From the NCBI GenBank assembly GCA_000507305.1, contig DF240458.1:54317-118316 (forward strand): a DNA stretch of 64,000 bases, read 5' to 3'. The notes below the pieces were generated by a model that was not told the origin of the DNA, ran no database searches, and saw only the letters and a program-made list of their open reading frames with translations. Source of the DNA: Breviolum minutum Mf 1.05b.01 (lineage: Eukaryota; Sar; Dinophyceae; Suessiales; Symbiodiniaceae). Both the position numbers and the translations under genes were made by a program. This document shows positions 49,334-59,452 of this stretch, in pieces (position 1 is the stretch's first letter; the number at the start of each line of letters is the position of its first letter).

Positions 49334-49519
49334 GAAGGTGATGCTGCCATCCTCAGTTTTCCACGCATGGAAACGAGAGCGAAAGAGAAGTTCTTCGCAT
49401 GGAGAGCGAGGTCGGGATGGGTGGCCCTTGGAGTGAGTGTATTGATCCGCGAAGTATCTTCAGCCAAGGTGTTTGAGGAGTTCTCCACATTTTTTGCGAC
49501 AAATCTAGACGCTGGTTGA
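49334..49519 (+). CDS. candidate terminal exon, unknown protein
   Basis: VEGDAAILSFPRMETRAKEK then FFAWRARSGWVALGVSVLIR and EVSSAKVFEEFSTFFATNL, TGA at 49517. It lies directly after a GGTTTGG element. Helical with a basic N-terminal half. Confidence 0.5.
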   Translation, partial: EGDAAILSFPRMETRAKEKFFAWRARSGWVALGVSVLIREVSSAKVFEEFSTFFATNLDAG

Positions 49520-49820
49520 CCTATATTCCACATGGTGGTGAATTTGTAAGAAAGAGAAGCTTCACCAAAATGCCCTCAAATTTCAGGTCGTATTCTGGTT
49601 TGGGAATTATATAGTAATTTGCCCAGATCCTTCGTTGCTTGGTATGAGAACTAACTAGTACTCCCAACAATGACCGTAGTTCAGTTGCTTGTATACTTGC
49701 GAAGGTTTGACATGGTTAGAATGAAAGATATGAAAGAGTGCAGATAATTCACTTAGATTATTGAATTCTGCCTAGCTATGGCCAATGATTGTAATGTCAT
49801 GTAAAGTCATCCAACAATGA

Positions 49821-50030
49821 AATGCATCTTATGATCCTCCAAAATCAGTGCGCGATGAAATTAAAACCCAAACACAACTCCCACCGGACGAAGCAAAAAA
49901 AAAACAAAAACGCAACCGGACTTGTTGCGACAGGAAATTGCGACATCAATATTGGAAGCTGGACTTCTCAGGAGTTGAAACTTGTCCAAGTAGTGATGGG
50001 GAAGGAACTTGGAAGGATTTGGAGCTATAA
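49821..50030 (+). CDS. probable terminal exon, lysine-rich segment
   Basis: NASYDPPKSVRDEIKTQTQL then a Lys-rich PPDEAKKKQKRNRTCCDRKL and RHQYWKLDFSGVETCPSSDG, ending ...WKDLEL and TAA. No acceptor seen immediately upstream; the frame begins after a TGA at 49818. A second frame overlaps but reads less well. Confidence 0.5.
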   Translation, partial: NASYDPPKSVRDEIKTQTQLPPDEAKKKQKRNRTCCDRKLRHQYWKLDFSGVETCPSSDGEGTWKDLEL

Positions 50031-50117
50031 ATTATGACAGATAAGATGGATGAATATGATGGCGCTTGTCAAATCCATGATATTTGGAATGGTTTGGAGC
50101 CATGAATAATGAACGAT

Positions 50118-50484
<367 letters not shown>

Positions 50485-50834
50485 CCTACCCAAGTTTAAC
50501 ATGGAACCAAAAAATGATGGTTCCAAATATCGACTCCAAGGATCAGATCTCCAAGGACCGTGGCAGCTTGGTATGGGCAGTTGGCTGCCGGGGCGGGGGG
50601 GGGGGATCTGATAAGCTACAATCCCTAGGCCCCCCCAAAAAACCCATGGGAAAATGATGGTTTTAGTTTTTAATCCCTAGAAATACGGGTTACAACCCTG
50701 CAAAAATCAGGGTTGTGGGTTCCGAAGGAAACCATTTTTCATTTTTTGGTCTTACAACTATACACTAAGTCACTACCCCTTTGGTTTTGATTTTTGTTTT
50801 GATTCATTTTTGCTTTATTTGTTTTTGTTTAAAG

Positions 50835-50933
50835 GAGGTATGCGGTGTTTTTTTTCCTGAAACGTTGTCAACACTCAAGATGCTGCTCATCGATGAAAGA
50901 GATCGGCTGAAGACCGTCTTGCAGGATAATTGA
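50835..50933 (+). CDS. candidate terminal exon, unknown protein
   Basis: After 'tttgtttttgtttaaag' the frame reads EVCGVFFPETLSTLKMLLID then ERDRLKTVLQDN, TGA at 50931. A helical C-terminus. Confidence 0.45.
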   Translation, partial: EVCGVFFPETLSTLKMLLIDERDRLKTVLQDN

Positions 50934-50968
50934 AACGTCTCGTGTATGTATTAATATTCTTGTATATA

Positions 50969-51070
50969 CCCTCCCAAAGTTTAACATGGAACCTGAAAAT
51001 GGCACCCTGGACTAGGAGATTCCGAACTTGGAAACCCTCATTTTTAGGTTCCATGTTAAACTTGGAGAGG
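50969..51070. mobile_element. TTAACATGGAACC-family MITE
   Basis: CCCTCCCAAAGTTTAACATGG ... CCATGTTAAACTTGGAGAGGA with TATA on both sides. Confidence 0.8.
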
Positions 51071-51239
51071 ATATAGTGTCCTATTCTCATTGGTTTGATA
51101 TGTTTTGTACTGTTTGGGTTCTTGCCCAAGACCCCATAAGGTGGGAAAAGAGAGTAATATATTCTAAACCATGCATCTTTATTATCCTTGACCATCCATT
51201 GTTACAATGTTTGGGCAAGATCCCTTACACACCTTACAG

Positions 51240-51352
51240 TTGCTGTAAGCACTAGAGTACTGACCCCTCAGCTCACTTCTTTGATCAGCCAGACTGACTG
51301 CGGCAAGCTGGTTGCACTGGGAAAGAAGATCCCGTTTCCTTTTAAAGAGTAG
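51240..51352 (+). CDS. candidate terminal exon, frame not certain
   Basis: VAVSTRVLTPQLTSLISQTD then CGKLVALGKKIPFPFKE, TAG at 51350, after acceptor 'acacaccttacag'. A second + frame (51312-51539) is also open. Confidence 0.4.
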
Positions 51353-51547
51353 GCATTGTTTTGAAGACATCCCATGTTTGTTCCATTTCAGGGATACTTT
51401 GAAAAATCTAGGATTTGTCCAACATACCCTGGAAACATACCCGCAAACCGTGAACTGTCTGAACAAAGAAATCCTTTCATGTTTGGTTTCTGGGGTACAA
51501 TGGGCTTGTCTTGGAAAGAAGGGGTATCTTGAAAAGTGAATACCTCA

Positions 51548-51606
51548 CACATCCAAGAAGCCAACACACATCCAAGAAGCCAACATACATCCAAGAAGCC
51601 AACACA
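51548..51606. repeat. three tandem copies of a ~20-bp unit
   Basis: 'acatccaagaagccaacaca' repeated three times with one variant. Confidence 0.85.
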
Positions 51607-51757
51607 TCTCGTGAAAAAACACATGTTAGACCCAAAGATCCTCCCATTTCGATTTTGTTAGATTTTTTTTGTTGAACATATACTCTCCCACGTTTTTTTT
51701 TGGGGTGGGGTTGACACCCGCCCTCCACCAACCACCCCCAAGGTGTCAACGGTGAAG

Positions 51758-51932
51758 CTTGTGCTTTGGGTATCGCCTCGATGACACGACTCTTTCGTTC
51801 AGCGAAGTTGCTGAAATCCTTGGTGTTTCCTGGCCACCAAAACGGCGGGAAACCTTCGGGGATGAAACGATGGAAAGCCCCATGGACGGCGTCACGAATC
51901 CATGGGAATCCCATCGATTCCCCGTGACATGA
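51758..51932 (+). CDS. open frame with weak sigma-70 region-4-like start, strand unresolved
   Basis: Reads LCFGYRLDDTTLSFSEVAEI then LGVSWPPKRRETFGDETMES to TGA. The first 25 residues recall the helix-turn-helix of sigma-70 region 4 (G-L-D-D...L-x-E-V-A-x-I-L-G-V-S), but the rest does not. Another + frame and a - frame (IRDAVHGAFHRFIPEGFPPF) are equally open, so the resemblance may be chance. Confidence 0.25.
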
Positions 51933-51997
51933 CGGTCATTCATGGGGAGGAACTACCTTTTTTTTTGCGCATAACATGACATATGAATGGTTGATTT

Positions 51998-52056
51998 TGT
52001 ACAATATTTTTGTTGGTAAAGTTAGGTAAATATACCATACGTGGATCCTGTGGGTA
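51998..52056. mobile_element. ATCCATGTATGG-family MITE, right half
   Basis: 'aaagttaggtaaatataccatacgtggatcctgtgggta'. It lies in the intron just before the exon at 52090. Confidence 0.65.
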
Positions 52057-52089
52057 CAGGTAGATCCTGGAGAAATCCCTATTGTTCAG

Positions 52090-52237
52090 GTCCGTGGCCG
52101 ATGTGGATCCAGAGAATGCATGGAGACTTGATGTCTGTTTTTGCTGCGCGATGTTGTGTTTGTGGAGGGACCGGGTTTATGAAACTTTGGGATCCTGTGG
52201 TGTGAAACGATGGAATTCTTATAGATACATTGAGAGG
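52090..52237 (+). CDS. probable internal exon, cysteine-rich segment
   Basis: Acceptor 'aatccctattgttcag' and donor AGG|GTAGGT. SVADVDPENAWRLDVCFCCA then MLCLWRDRVYETLGSCGVKR and WNSYRYIER. Five Cys within 25 residues. Phase 1 to 0. Another frame is partly open but shorter. Confidence 0.55.
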
Positions 52238-52564
52238 GTAGGTTGAATTCTTCACGGGGTGTTGTTTTTTTTGGTTGCCCGCCAACTTCAATCAAACCAG
52301 GCGGAGTATTTCAACTTCATTCTGTTTTTGTTTGCAAAGTGCTGCTTTTTGTGTCAATTTGTATATTCAACCCCTGCTTAAGGAGAGGTCCATATACATT
52401 AATGTATATGTTGAGCCTCCTTACCTGCTTTTTGGTTGAAATTTCCACTGTTTGCAGGGAAGACTTCAGGAGAACATACTTTCGAAAATATTTTTCTTGT
52501 ACCATATGACAGTAGTATTCCGGTATACATCATCTAAGTACTGGTATATAATGAACAGAATCCC

Positions 52565-52670
52565 AAACAACCACCTGGGATGGTGCTAAAACCCTGTAAA
52601 TAATTGGATATATAAATGCACCAACCTCAACTGGTGAGTGCAAACCGGATTTCTGCTTGCCATCAACCGT
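52565..52670. mobile_element. CTGTTGATGG MITE, eroded ends
   Basis: 'accacctgggatggtgctaaaaccctgtaaataattgg...caacctcaactggtgag...ccggatttc'. Confidence 0.6.
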
Positions 52671-52774
52671 ATCTTTCTTGCTTTCCAAGCGTTCTTAGGG
52701 TGCAGAAATATCACCTAAGCACATACTACCAAGGTAAGGAAAAGAAATCCACCCTCAGTTGGGACAAAACCATC

Positions 52775-52888
52775 AGTGGTGGTAACTCATATTTTTTTCA
52801 AATGTTCACCCTGAAATTTTGGGGAAGATGGATCCACTTTGGAATACTTTTTGTTCAGAATGGTTTGGTTGGGTTCCAACCACCACGT
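52775..52888. mobile_element. CTAG-TIR element, degenerate ends
   Basis: 'cagtggtggtaactcatat', 'ttttggggaagatggatcca', 'ggttgggttccaaccaccacg'. A frame (52616-52999) runs through it. Confidence 0.6.
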
Positions 52889-53009
52889 AACGTTGGGATT
52901 TTTCGAAACCGTTTGAGGAATTGGTTCCTGGACCTTGATCTTCAAATTCATCATCAAGGTCTTAAGGCGCGGCCCAAGTTTGAAAAACAAACACTGTGAC
53001 GGTGACTAT

Positions 53010-53126
53010 ATGGGTGTTTCCGTAACTGGTGGTACCCACAAAAAAACACCCCAACATGATCATTTTTAGTAAGAAAACCCATGTTTTTGTTGGGGAAACC
53101 CACCATTTTAGGAAACCCCCATATGA
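53010..53126. mobile_element. TGGGTGTTTCC/GGAAACCCCCA MITE, copy 3 of 3
   Basis: TGGGTGTTTCC ... GGAAACCCCCA flanked by TA; about 117 bp. Confidence 0.75.
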
Positions 53127-53283
53127 TGTGACCCTCCGAAGGTGTGTGTAAAAATTTACCCTAAAACCACCTCCATTTTGTTTTTAATATATAACGGGAG
53201 GAGAGATTTTGGAGTGGAAAAACGCTGGGGTTCAGGATGGGTCCGGGTGAGATTTTCGTTGGATGCCAGGATCCTTCATTCCA

Positions 53284-53452
53284 TTAGGAATGAGAGGCCT
53301 CTAACTGTTAGGTGGTGGCAACTCAAATATGGGGCTCATGTTCACCCCGATCCCTGGGGAAATGATGCAATTTGGTCCAATTTGAGCATATTTTTTCAGA
53401 TGGGTGGGAAAAAACAACCAACTAGTTAGGAATGAGAGATGATCTAACTGTT
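53284..53452. mobile_element. CTAG-TIR element flanked by a 26-27-bp direct repeat
   Basis: Element 53308-53425 (TTAGGTGGTGGCAACTCAAA ... CAACCAACTAG). The flanks 53284-53309 and 53426-53452 both read 'ttaggaatgagag' plus 'ctaactgtt' with a short variable middle. Confidence 0.75.
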
Positions 53453-53630
53453 GATGTTGTTTGTCTTCGTTTTTTTTGGGGGTGGGGAAGTGAGATTCTC
53501 TAGGTATGATTCGGTATGATTCATTTGCACAGCTTAAGATTTTCTGGCCAATTTAAGAGTCCTTGGTGAGCTGATTCCGATTTCATGAATCAGGGAAATC
53601 ATGTCACGAACTCAGAACTCAATGCGTAAT

Positions 53631-53711
53631 TACCCTCCGGCAAACCAACAAATCGCCAAAAAGCTCAAGACAACAATGCATTTTCCCATTGTTAGTTCAC
53701 CGGATGGTATT
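53631..53711. mobile_element. TA-MITE, TGGTAAACTAAC family, degraded
   Basis: 'ccctccggcaaaccaacaaatc' and 'cccattgttagttcaccggatgg' arms, TA flanks. Confidence 0.55.
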
Positions 53712-53860
53712 TTGTGTTGTCATTTTGTCAAGTCCCTAACAAAATCCCACCCCCCAAAAAAACAGCGGAAAATTGGAAGCTCAAGGCGTAACTTGCAAAG
53801 AAATGATTTACCTCATCCCAGTGGTTGACACACATCACTGGAGCAAAAATAACTTCACTA

Positions 53861-53960
53861 GGGGTTATGGTAACCCCGGTGAATCCTAGTTGATAAGGGC
53901 TATTCATAGGGGTTATGTCACTCCATTTACAAGTGAATGGCAGGGATGAACACTTTGTAG
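53861..53960. repeat. GTGGGCCCCTAC inverted-repeat element, partial
   Basis: 'aggggttatggtaaccccgg...ggctattcataggggttatgtcactccatttacaagtg...actttgta'. Confidence 0.5.
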
Positions 53961-54017
53961 GGAGGAGGCCCCAATTCAGTTGAGCAGTGAAGAAAAAAAA
54001 CCTGGTCAGTTAACTGT

Positions 54018-54125
54018 GTATAAGGGATTGATTATGTAATTCTACTAGGCCAGTTACTGTAGGGATTATATATATAAGCCATAACTAATAAGGATCCCGT
54101 TTTTTAACCAACCAGTATAGTGATC
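54018..54125. repeat. AATGGAAAGTA dispersed element, partial
   Basis: 'tgtataagggattgattatgtaattctac...agggattatatatataagccataactaataaggatcccg...aaccagtatag'. Confidence 0.5.
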
Positions 54126-54169
54126 ATGGTTCATGTCACCCTGGTGTTTTGTTTTTTTTTCCGCAACAG

Positions 54170-54258
54170 AGGTACTGAGCTGCGGCACTTGGCCAATGCC
54201 TGAAGATGATCATATAACTTGGATGTCCTTGACGACACACCTGGCAGAAAAACATCAG
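54170..54258 (+). CDS. probable internal exon, unknown protein
   Basis: Very strong acceptor 'gttttttttttccgcaacag' and donor CAG|GTTTGT. EVLSCGTWPMPEDDHITWMS then LTTHLAEKHQ. A GGATGTCC element follows in the intron. Confidence 0.5.
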
Positions 54259-54284
54259 GTTTGTGAAGACCTGTTTGGATGGGT

Positions 54285-54490
54285 TGGATGTCCTGGGATG
54301 GAAGTTAGGATCCATTTAGGTTAGTAGTTAAGTGGGTTTTGAACCTCCTTGTGGCATTAGGTGGGGGGGTTTACCACTTGGAGAAATGGTTAGTAAATGG
54401 ATTATAACCTCCTTGTAAATGGTGTAGATTGGGGTGAAATAACCCATTTAGGAACCATTGGTCCATCCACTTCCTAGGACCTCCTAACAG
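54285..54490. repeat. GGATGTCC/GGACATCC long inverted-repeat element
   Basis: 'ttggatgtcctgggatggaagttaggatcc' pairs with 'ggtccatccacttcctaggacc'; the interior is longer than in other copies, possibly duplicated. Confidence 0.6.
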
Positions 54491-54732
54491 TTAGTGACCT
54501 CGGTGGATGAGGAGTTTCCAAGATTTACCTCCCTGGAAGTCCACCATTTTAGCCATGTTTTTATAGCTTGGCTTTAGGAGTTTCACAAGGTTTTCCCTAT
54601 GGATCCCTTGGAAGATCCAGGTATGTGAGGTATTTCTTTTCCTGGCCATTTAGTCAGTATATTCTAATATCCCATTAAAAGCAGGTTTTGGAACCATTTG
54701 TTTACTCCACATTTGGGTATTAAAAAAACATG

Positions 54733-55012
54733 CTACGCTCTGGTAAACCAACATGGCTGGCTGGAAAATGGACCTGGATTGAAGAAATATGTCCTATTGG
54801 AAAAGGTGAATTTGCATTGCCATACATTTGGAAAATCCCCATTTTCAATAGGAAATACATCTTCAACTGGTGGATCTTCCATTGCCATGTTAGTTTACCA
54901 GAGGGTACCCCCCCTGAAAACTAACATATCCTCTGAAAAATGCTGGTTGGAAGATGTATTTCCTATTGAAATCGTCCCTTTTAGGGGACATTCGTTGGTT
55001 TACCAGAGGGGG
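54733..55012. mobile_element. composite of two or three TA-MITEs
   Basis: 54733-54906 carries one left arm (ctctggtaaaccaacatggc), two cores ('ttgaagaaatatgtcctattgg' and 'aataggaaatacatcttcaa') and a right arm; 54907-55012 is a hybrid with a TGAAACTAAC-type left end and a TGGTAAACTAAC-type right end. Confidence 0.7.
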
Positions 55013-55080
55013 TACCTTTTTTATTTTGTCGAGGGATCGCGGGATCGCAACACATACGACGGCTCCTCCCCTAGATTGAG

Positions 55081-55182
55081 ATGGTGAATTTCGACGGCCG
55101 ACAAGAAGTGGTGTGCATCAAGGGTGCCAACTGGTTTCAGGTTGGGAAAAACCCGAAAATGCTGTGCGGTACGCAAATTTTA
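55081..55182 (+). CDS. candidate exon between MITEs
   Basis: MVNFDGRQEVVCIKGANWFQ then VGKNPKMLCGTQILY; ATG in context or acceptor 'ctcctcccctag' at 55073. It meets a TTAACATGGAACC-type MITE (55183). A GC donor at 55173 would give the right phase for the exon at 55333. Confidence 0.45.
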
Positions 55183-55298
55183 TACCACCCCTGGAAGATT
55201 AACGGCTGGAACATGTCCTCATGGAGGTGGATGGAAGATCATTTTTGCTTTCTAAGTGGGTGATTTGAAGGTTCCAGCCGTTAATCTTCCAGGGTGTA
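55183..55298. mobile_element. TTAACATGGAACC-family MITE, long arms
   Basis: 'cctggaagattaacggctggaac' and 'gttccagccgttaatcttccagg' are perfect 23-bp inverted repeats; TA flanks. Confidence 0.85.
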
Positions 55299-55332
55299 GT
55301 TTTTGTTGCTTGAATCGTTTTTTTCTTTCCAG

Positions 55333-55567
55333 GTTGAGATTGAATGACAGGGATGTTTTTTGGAATGTTTTTGGTCATGTTGAATGTGTGTTGTTGTGTT
55401 TTTTGTCGGTTGAATTCGTTGTGTGGTTCCATGTTGGCATTGCCATATACAACCAAACAACTTATGAGGAAAAGGTATTTGGACCCCGAAAATACATACC
55501 TTTAAAATCCTATAAAATCCAAGAGAATACCTTCTCAGGAGTTATTTGGCTGTCTTCAGTTGATTGA
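55333..55567 (+). CDS. candidate terminal exon with a hydrophobic segment
   Basis: A good acceptor 'aatcgtttttttctttccag', then LRLNDRDVFWNVFGHVECVL and LCFLSVEFVVWFHVGIAIYN, QTTYEEK. It may end at AAG|GTATTT (55475) or continue to the stop at 55565. A possible transmembrane helix. Confidence 0.5.
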
Positions 55568-55975
55568 CCTTGATGGTTTGTGTATGTTCTTTTGTTGTAG
55601 AATCATTCCCGAGACAAACAGTTTGGAAGCCAATGTTGTTGCATGTTTTCATTGCTTCCTAAACACATCTTCACATGTAACAAGAACCGAAGCATATTAC
55701 ATCTTGTAAAACCAACACAAAAAATGTCCATGATCTATATATCCAAGTATATTTTTCCAATGATCTATCTTTGTCATTTATCCAAGCTCCCTATAATAGG
55801 TGTTTAAAAACATTTAAACTTTCCGTTTTTAATTGGATCATGGATCCCACCCCTGTTGGGTTATTTCCCCGCGTTCCCAGTTTTTTGTCACCACCAGGAT
55901 GACACATGTTTAGATATGTTTAGTGACACTATTACTAGGGGGACAACCCAATAAATGTATATAAATTATACACAC

Positions 55976-56100
55976 AAGGTGGGCCCCGTCACCAGTTTCT
56001 TTGTGGAATTGTAACCCATTATAGCAGTAGGGTTATAGATGTTATAGTTGTAGATGTCACCCATTTACTTTCGGCCATTTAAAGGGGTCCCATAACCCAT
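55976..56100. repeat. GTGGGCCCCTAC inverted-repeat element
   Basis: 'acaaggtgggccccgtcaccag' start and 'ggccatttaaaggggtcccataaccc' end. Confidence 0.55.
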
Positions 56101-56202
56101 AGCATCCATGGGACTGGTGTATTTACCTACATTCAGCCATAAAAAATCAACCATAAATGTGGGTACATATGCCATACATGGATGGCATGGGTTCCTTACC
56201 TA
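56097..56202. mobile_element. ATCCATGTATGG-family MITE
   Basis: 'cccatagcatccatgggactggtgtatttacctacatt' and 'aatgtgggtacatatgccatacatggatggcatggg'. Confidence 0.7.
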
Positions 56203-56212
56203 CGTTCTAAGG

Positions 56213-56388
56213 ATCGTTTGGCCAACCCGGCCCCGCGCCAGGTGGCTCAAAAAGGCTTGGTGGCGCCCTACTGTTTCCGTCGGGATGTCATGAAGGCTGC
56301 AGGGCTGGGAGCGATGGATCAATGGATGAGCAGTGAAGGTGAAACCTGCGTTGAATGGTTTACCCTGGAAAAGTACAATAATTGGTAA
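56213..56388 (+). CDS. probable terminal exon, unknown protein
   Basis: DRLANPAPRQVAQKGLVAPY then CFRRDVMKAAGLGAMDQWMS and SEGETCVEWFTLEKYNNW, TAA at 56386. GC-rich and regular. It starts at 'cgttctaag', just after an ATCCATGTATGG-family MITE; the frame is open back into the MITE. Confidence 0.55.
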
Positions 56389-56447
56389 ACCACCATGTTT
56401 TTTAGTCCGTTTTTTTTGCATGAAGCAGCAGCATTATTTATAGTAAG

Positions 56448-56547
56448 CCCTAAGGATCATTGGACCCTCAAAACTGGCTATTTTGAGGACCCTACCCCTT
56501 CTATACAGGTTCAAACCCTTCCATTGGAGGGTCCAAGATCCTTAGGG
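56448..56547. mobile_element. CCCTAAGGATC/GATCCTTAGGG MITE, identical to 27851-27950, with long flanking repeats
   Basis: 100 bp, same sequence as 27851-27950 by eye. The flanks are 23-26-bp direct repeats ('gaagca...cattatttatagtaag', 56422-56447 and 56548-56570) instead of TA. Confidence 0.85.
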
Positions 56548-57271
56548 GAAGCACCATTATTTATAGTAAGGGGTGTATTATATATCTTGCAAAAGAACGA
56601 TTTCCAGGGTTTAGGTGATTAGGGGAGTCAACCAACTATATCTCATTTTGAAATCAGGGTTTTTTTAAACCTACTAACCAGTATAGTATGTACATGATGT
56701 GACAAGTTTTTTTGCTTGCGGTTGAAAAAAATCAATTCGGATGATGGGTTTTTATGGTGAAAGGAAGATCCCCGATTCTTTTGGGGAATGAATAAAAGGA
56801 TGTTAAAGATTTGAAGGTAGTTTTGTTGAGCTCCTTAAGGGAAGATATGGCAAAAATGGGATACCAGGACGTTTAGTTGGGCCCAAAATTTATCAGTTGA
56901 GTCGTCTACGACTGGAACTGAAATGACTAAAGACGGCTGTTTTGAAAGGTGTTTGCGCCTCAAAAATAGAGCAGAAACTGGTTTCGGGCAGTTAAAAATT
57001 GCAGGAATTTTCGAGAGAGAATAATCTCAAGCCATGAATTCAGTATTGCAGCATGATAGGGTAGGAATGCATGGAATCTAGGCGCAACTTGTTTCCGCTC
57101 AGGTGATATATTTTTGGCTCGGAGTTAGATAGTAGAAACCATGGGATCTCTCAAGCAAAACAATTTGGGTTTCCAAACATCCAGAAAAGATATGGCAATC
57201 TTTAATGGGGCCAATTTCCCTATGGAAGAAGGAAGAAATTTCGTTGGGGTGGTCAATGTTGATGGAAGAAA

Positions 57272-57437
57272 ATGGTAGACTAGCATAGCAGGCTGGAAAA
57301 TGGACCCTGAATGAAGAAGTAAATGATTTCCTAATTGCAAATGGAGATATATATATTCGCTATGTTTTGGGTGTGGCCCCCCATCCCAGTATCAGTCACA
57401 AGTGAAGGTTCCAAAGCTATGTTGGTTTATCAGAGGC
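57272..57437. mobile_element. TA-MITE, TGGTAAACTAAC family, with internal extra sequence
   Basis: 'tagactagcatagcaggctggaaaatggaccctgaatgaaga' and 'gctatgttggtttatcagagg' arms, interrupted by about 60 unrelated bases. Confidence 0.55.
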
Positions 57438-57456
57438 TTGAAAGACACAAACAAAC

Positions 57457-57554
57457 CTGGTTGGTGGTTTCAAATATTGTTTATTTTCACCCCTACTTTG
57501 GGAAGATGCCCATTTTGACTAATATTTGTCAGATGGGTTGAAACCACCAACCAG
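57457..57554. mobile_element. CTAG-TIR family element (ends CTGG/CCAG) with duplication AAAC
   Basis: CTGGTTGGTGGTTTCAAATA ... GGGTTGAAACCACCAACCAG, AAAC at 57453-57456 and 57555-57558. On the - strand GTTT + element gives a GT...CCAG intron. Confidence 0.8.
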
Positions 57555-57786
57555 AAACACACTTTTGAGTCTTGTTGGCCGTTCGCGAGCGGATTGCACC
57601 GAATTGCGGAAGGCCTTTCGAAGCTTGCAGCAGTGGTGGACCTCCTTGGATTCGCGGAATTTTTTGGTGCCAGAGGCGTGGTCCAAATGGCCAACAAAAA
57701 ATGGGAGGGAAGGGCACATCCCCGAAAACTTACGAATGGATACTACCAAAATGATGGGCCTTGGAAAAGGTGACTCCTTTAGATAA
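57555..57786. CDS. coding-like segment, strand unresolved
   Basis: Open in several frames on both strands, for example + RSRADCTELRKAFRSLQQWW and - PRRSTTAASFERPSAIRCNP. The element orientation next to it favours -. Only the segment can be proposed. Confidence 0.25.
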
Positions 57787-58124
57787 AATATGTCCATTTT
57801 TTTGGTATCTATGTTAGGGAAGTAAAGTAAATGGAAGAAGTTGCGGAATGGCGAATGGTTTACATATCTACAACGATCTATATTATTCAGTATGATTCAT
57901 GCTTAAACCAAAAAAATGGTTCCCATTTGGTGAGATATGTGATCGTTCCCTGGAGGGTACTTGGAGGATCATCCCACTTAGTAAAGTGGTTAGGATCACT
58001 CCCATTTACAAGCCATGAAAAGGCAAATTGGAAGAGGTCCCACAACCCGATCCTGAGGGGACTTACCAACCATGGTTATATATTAACCAGTTCGTAAATG
58101 ACAAGCAATAAAAAATACCCTGGT

Positions 58125-58265
58125 TGTTTAGGTTGTTTGGGGGGTTATACTACCCTTTGTTATAGGGTTTGAAAAATATTCCATCATAGGAATCCCTATT
58201 AAACAACCAGGATTCAATGGAAAGTAATGATCTTTTTTTTTTCCGTCGCTCAAATGGGTTGATTC
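58125..58265. repeat. AATGGAAAGTA dispersed element
   Basis: 'tggttgtttggggggttatactacccttt...aaccaggattcaatggaaagtaatg...gctcaaatgggttgattc'. Confidence 0.65.
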
Positions 58266-58270
58266 CCCAA

Positions 58271-58417
58271 GAACATGCTTGGATGACCCACAGGAAGTTC
58301 GTAAATGGTTAGTTAATGGGTTATAACCCCAATGAATCCCCCATTTATAAGTAGGTGAAATAAGCCATTGATCCGATCACCATTGATCCATCCACTTCCG
58401 TCCCGGGACCCTTCCTC
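58271..58417. repeat. GGATGTCC/GGACATCC long inverted-repeat element
   Basis: 'cttggatgacccacaggaagttcgtaaatggttag' and 'accattgatccatccacttccgtcccgggacc'. Confidence 0.6.
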
Positions 58418-58994
58418 CCTGGACTTCTCTGGGAGGAAGGCACCTTTTTGGCCTTGTTTCGCAACGGCGCAGTGCCTTGGCGCCGATGGTCCGGAATTTT
58501 GGGACCAAAACGGAGATGTTTTCTTGTTTTTTGGTTTGGGTTGGGGGAAAACAAAGATGCTGGCAATGTTTTGTTTTGATTTTTTACTACTATTAAACTT
58601 TAAACCATTAAACACTTAAACCGACATGTTCTTGTGATGTTTTTACTTTCTACCATGGTGAATCACGATTTTTCACCACCATTTATGAGGAATATGTTTG
58701 GAACTTTTTCCAACCACCAAACAAGCAATTCGAAGTCATTTGTTCTTTTGTTGGGGAAGAAAGCAAAATGGCGGGTGGAAAGGAAAACCAGTGGTACGAA
58801 AAAAACAAAGTTGGGGGGATTAGTTGTTGTTTTGATGTTTTTGTTTGTGTGTTTTCTGTTGAACATGAGAAACTAGATGAATACATTTTAGTTATTTTCA
58901 TATTGGGATAGAGTACTCCCCCACAAAGGAAGTGAGTGAAATGCTACAACCCTAGGCTTTCAACTACCTGCCTGAATTTCGGTCTTTTTGGTAG

Positions 58995-59177
58995 GTTTGT
59001 GGGGTCCAAATATATCTCCTCACGTTTGGTGTTTGGAAGCCTAGGGCAAATGAATTCTCTCGACGGCTTTTCTGGGTGACCGGTTCCTCTAGTGATTTTG
59101 CTTATGCACTGTTCATGGGGACCAGAGGCCTGCCCTTGGTTTATTATGCAAGATTCTTGGACACTTCAAACAATTAA
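58995..59177 (+). CDS. probable terminal exon, unknown protein
   Basis: Acceptor 'ggtctttttggtag', then 60 codons: VCGVQIYLLTFGVWKPRANE, FSRRLFWVTGSSSDFAYALF and MGTRGLPLVYYARFLDTSNN, TAA at 59175. Only one frame is open throughout. Aromatic-rich, possibly membrane-associated. Confidence 0.6.
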   Translation, partial: VCGVQIYLLTFGVWKPRANEFSRRLFWVTGSSSDFAYALFMGTRGLPLVYYARFLDTSNN

Positions 59178-59452
59178 TGGGGCTTATGAAAACCCGTTGG
59201 TTTTCCCTTAAGGCCGGCTATTAAAGCCTTATTTCTGGTGCAATTTTTACTTTGTCTTGACAAAGTGGGCCCAAAAGTGTTAAAAAAACATATAGTAAAG
59301 TTAGGTGTTTTTGGGGTTGGCTTACAATCTCACAAATCCGCTTTTCAAGGACAAAGGTTAGCAGCTCACTCGTGAGATGAAGGCATTTTTGTTGGGTTCA
59401 ACTTTTCAGTAGCTACCTACTTCGTTGTAGTCCTTGAACTGAGGCTGGCATC

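Noticed and set aside
51548..51606. Possible CRISPR-like short repeats
   Set aside because: The three units are directly adjacent with no unique spacers; a simple tandem repeat in a eukaryotic context.
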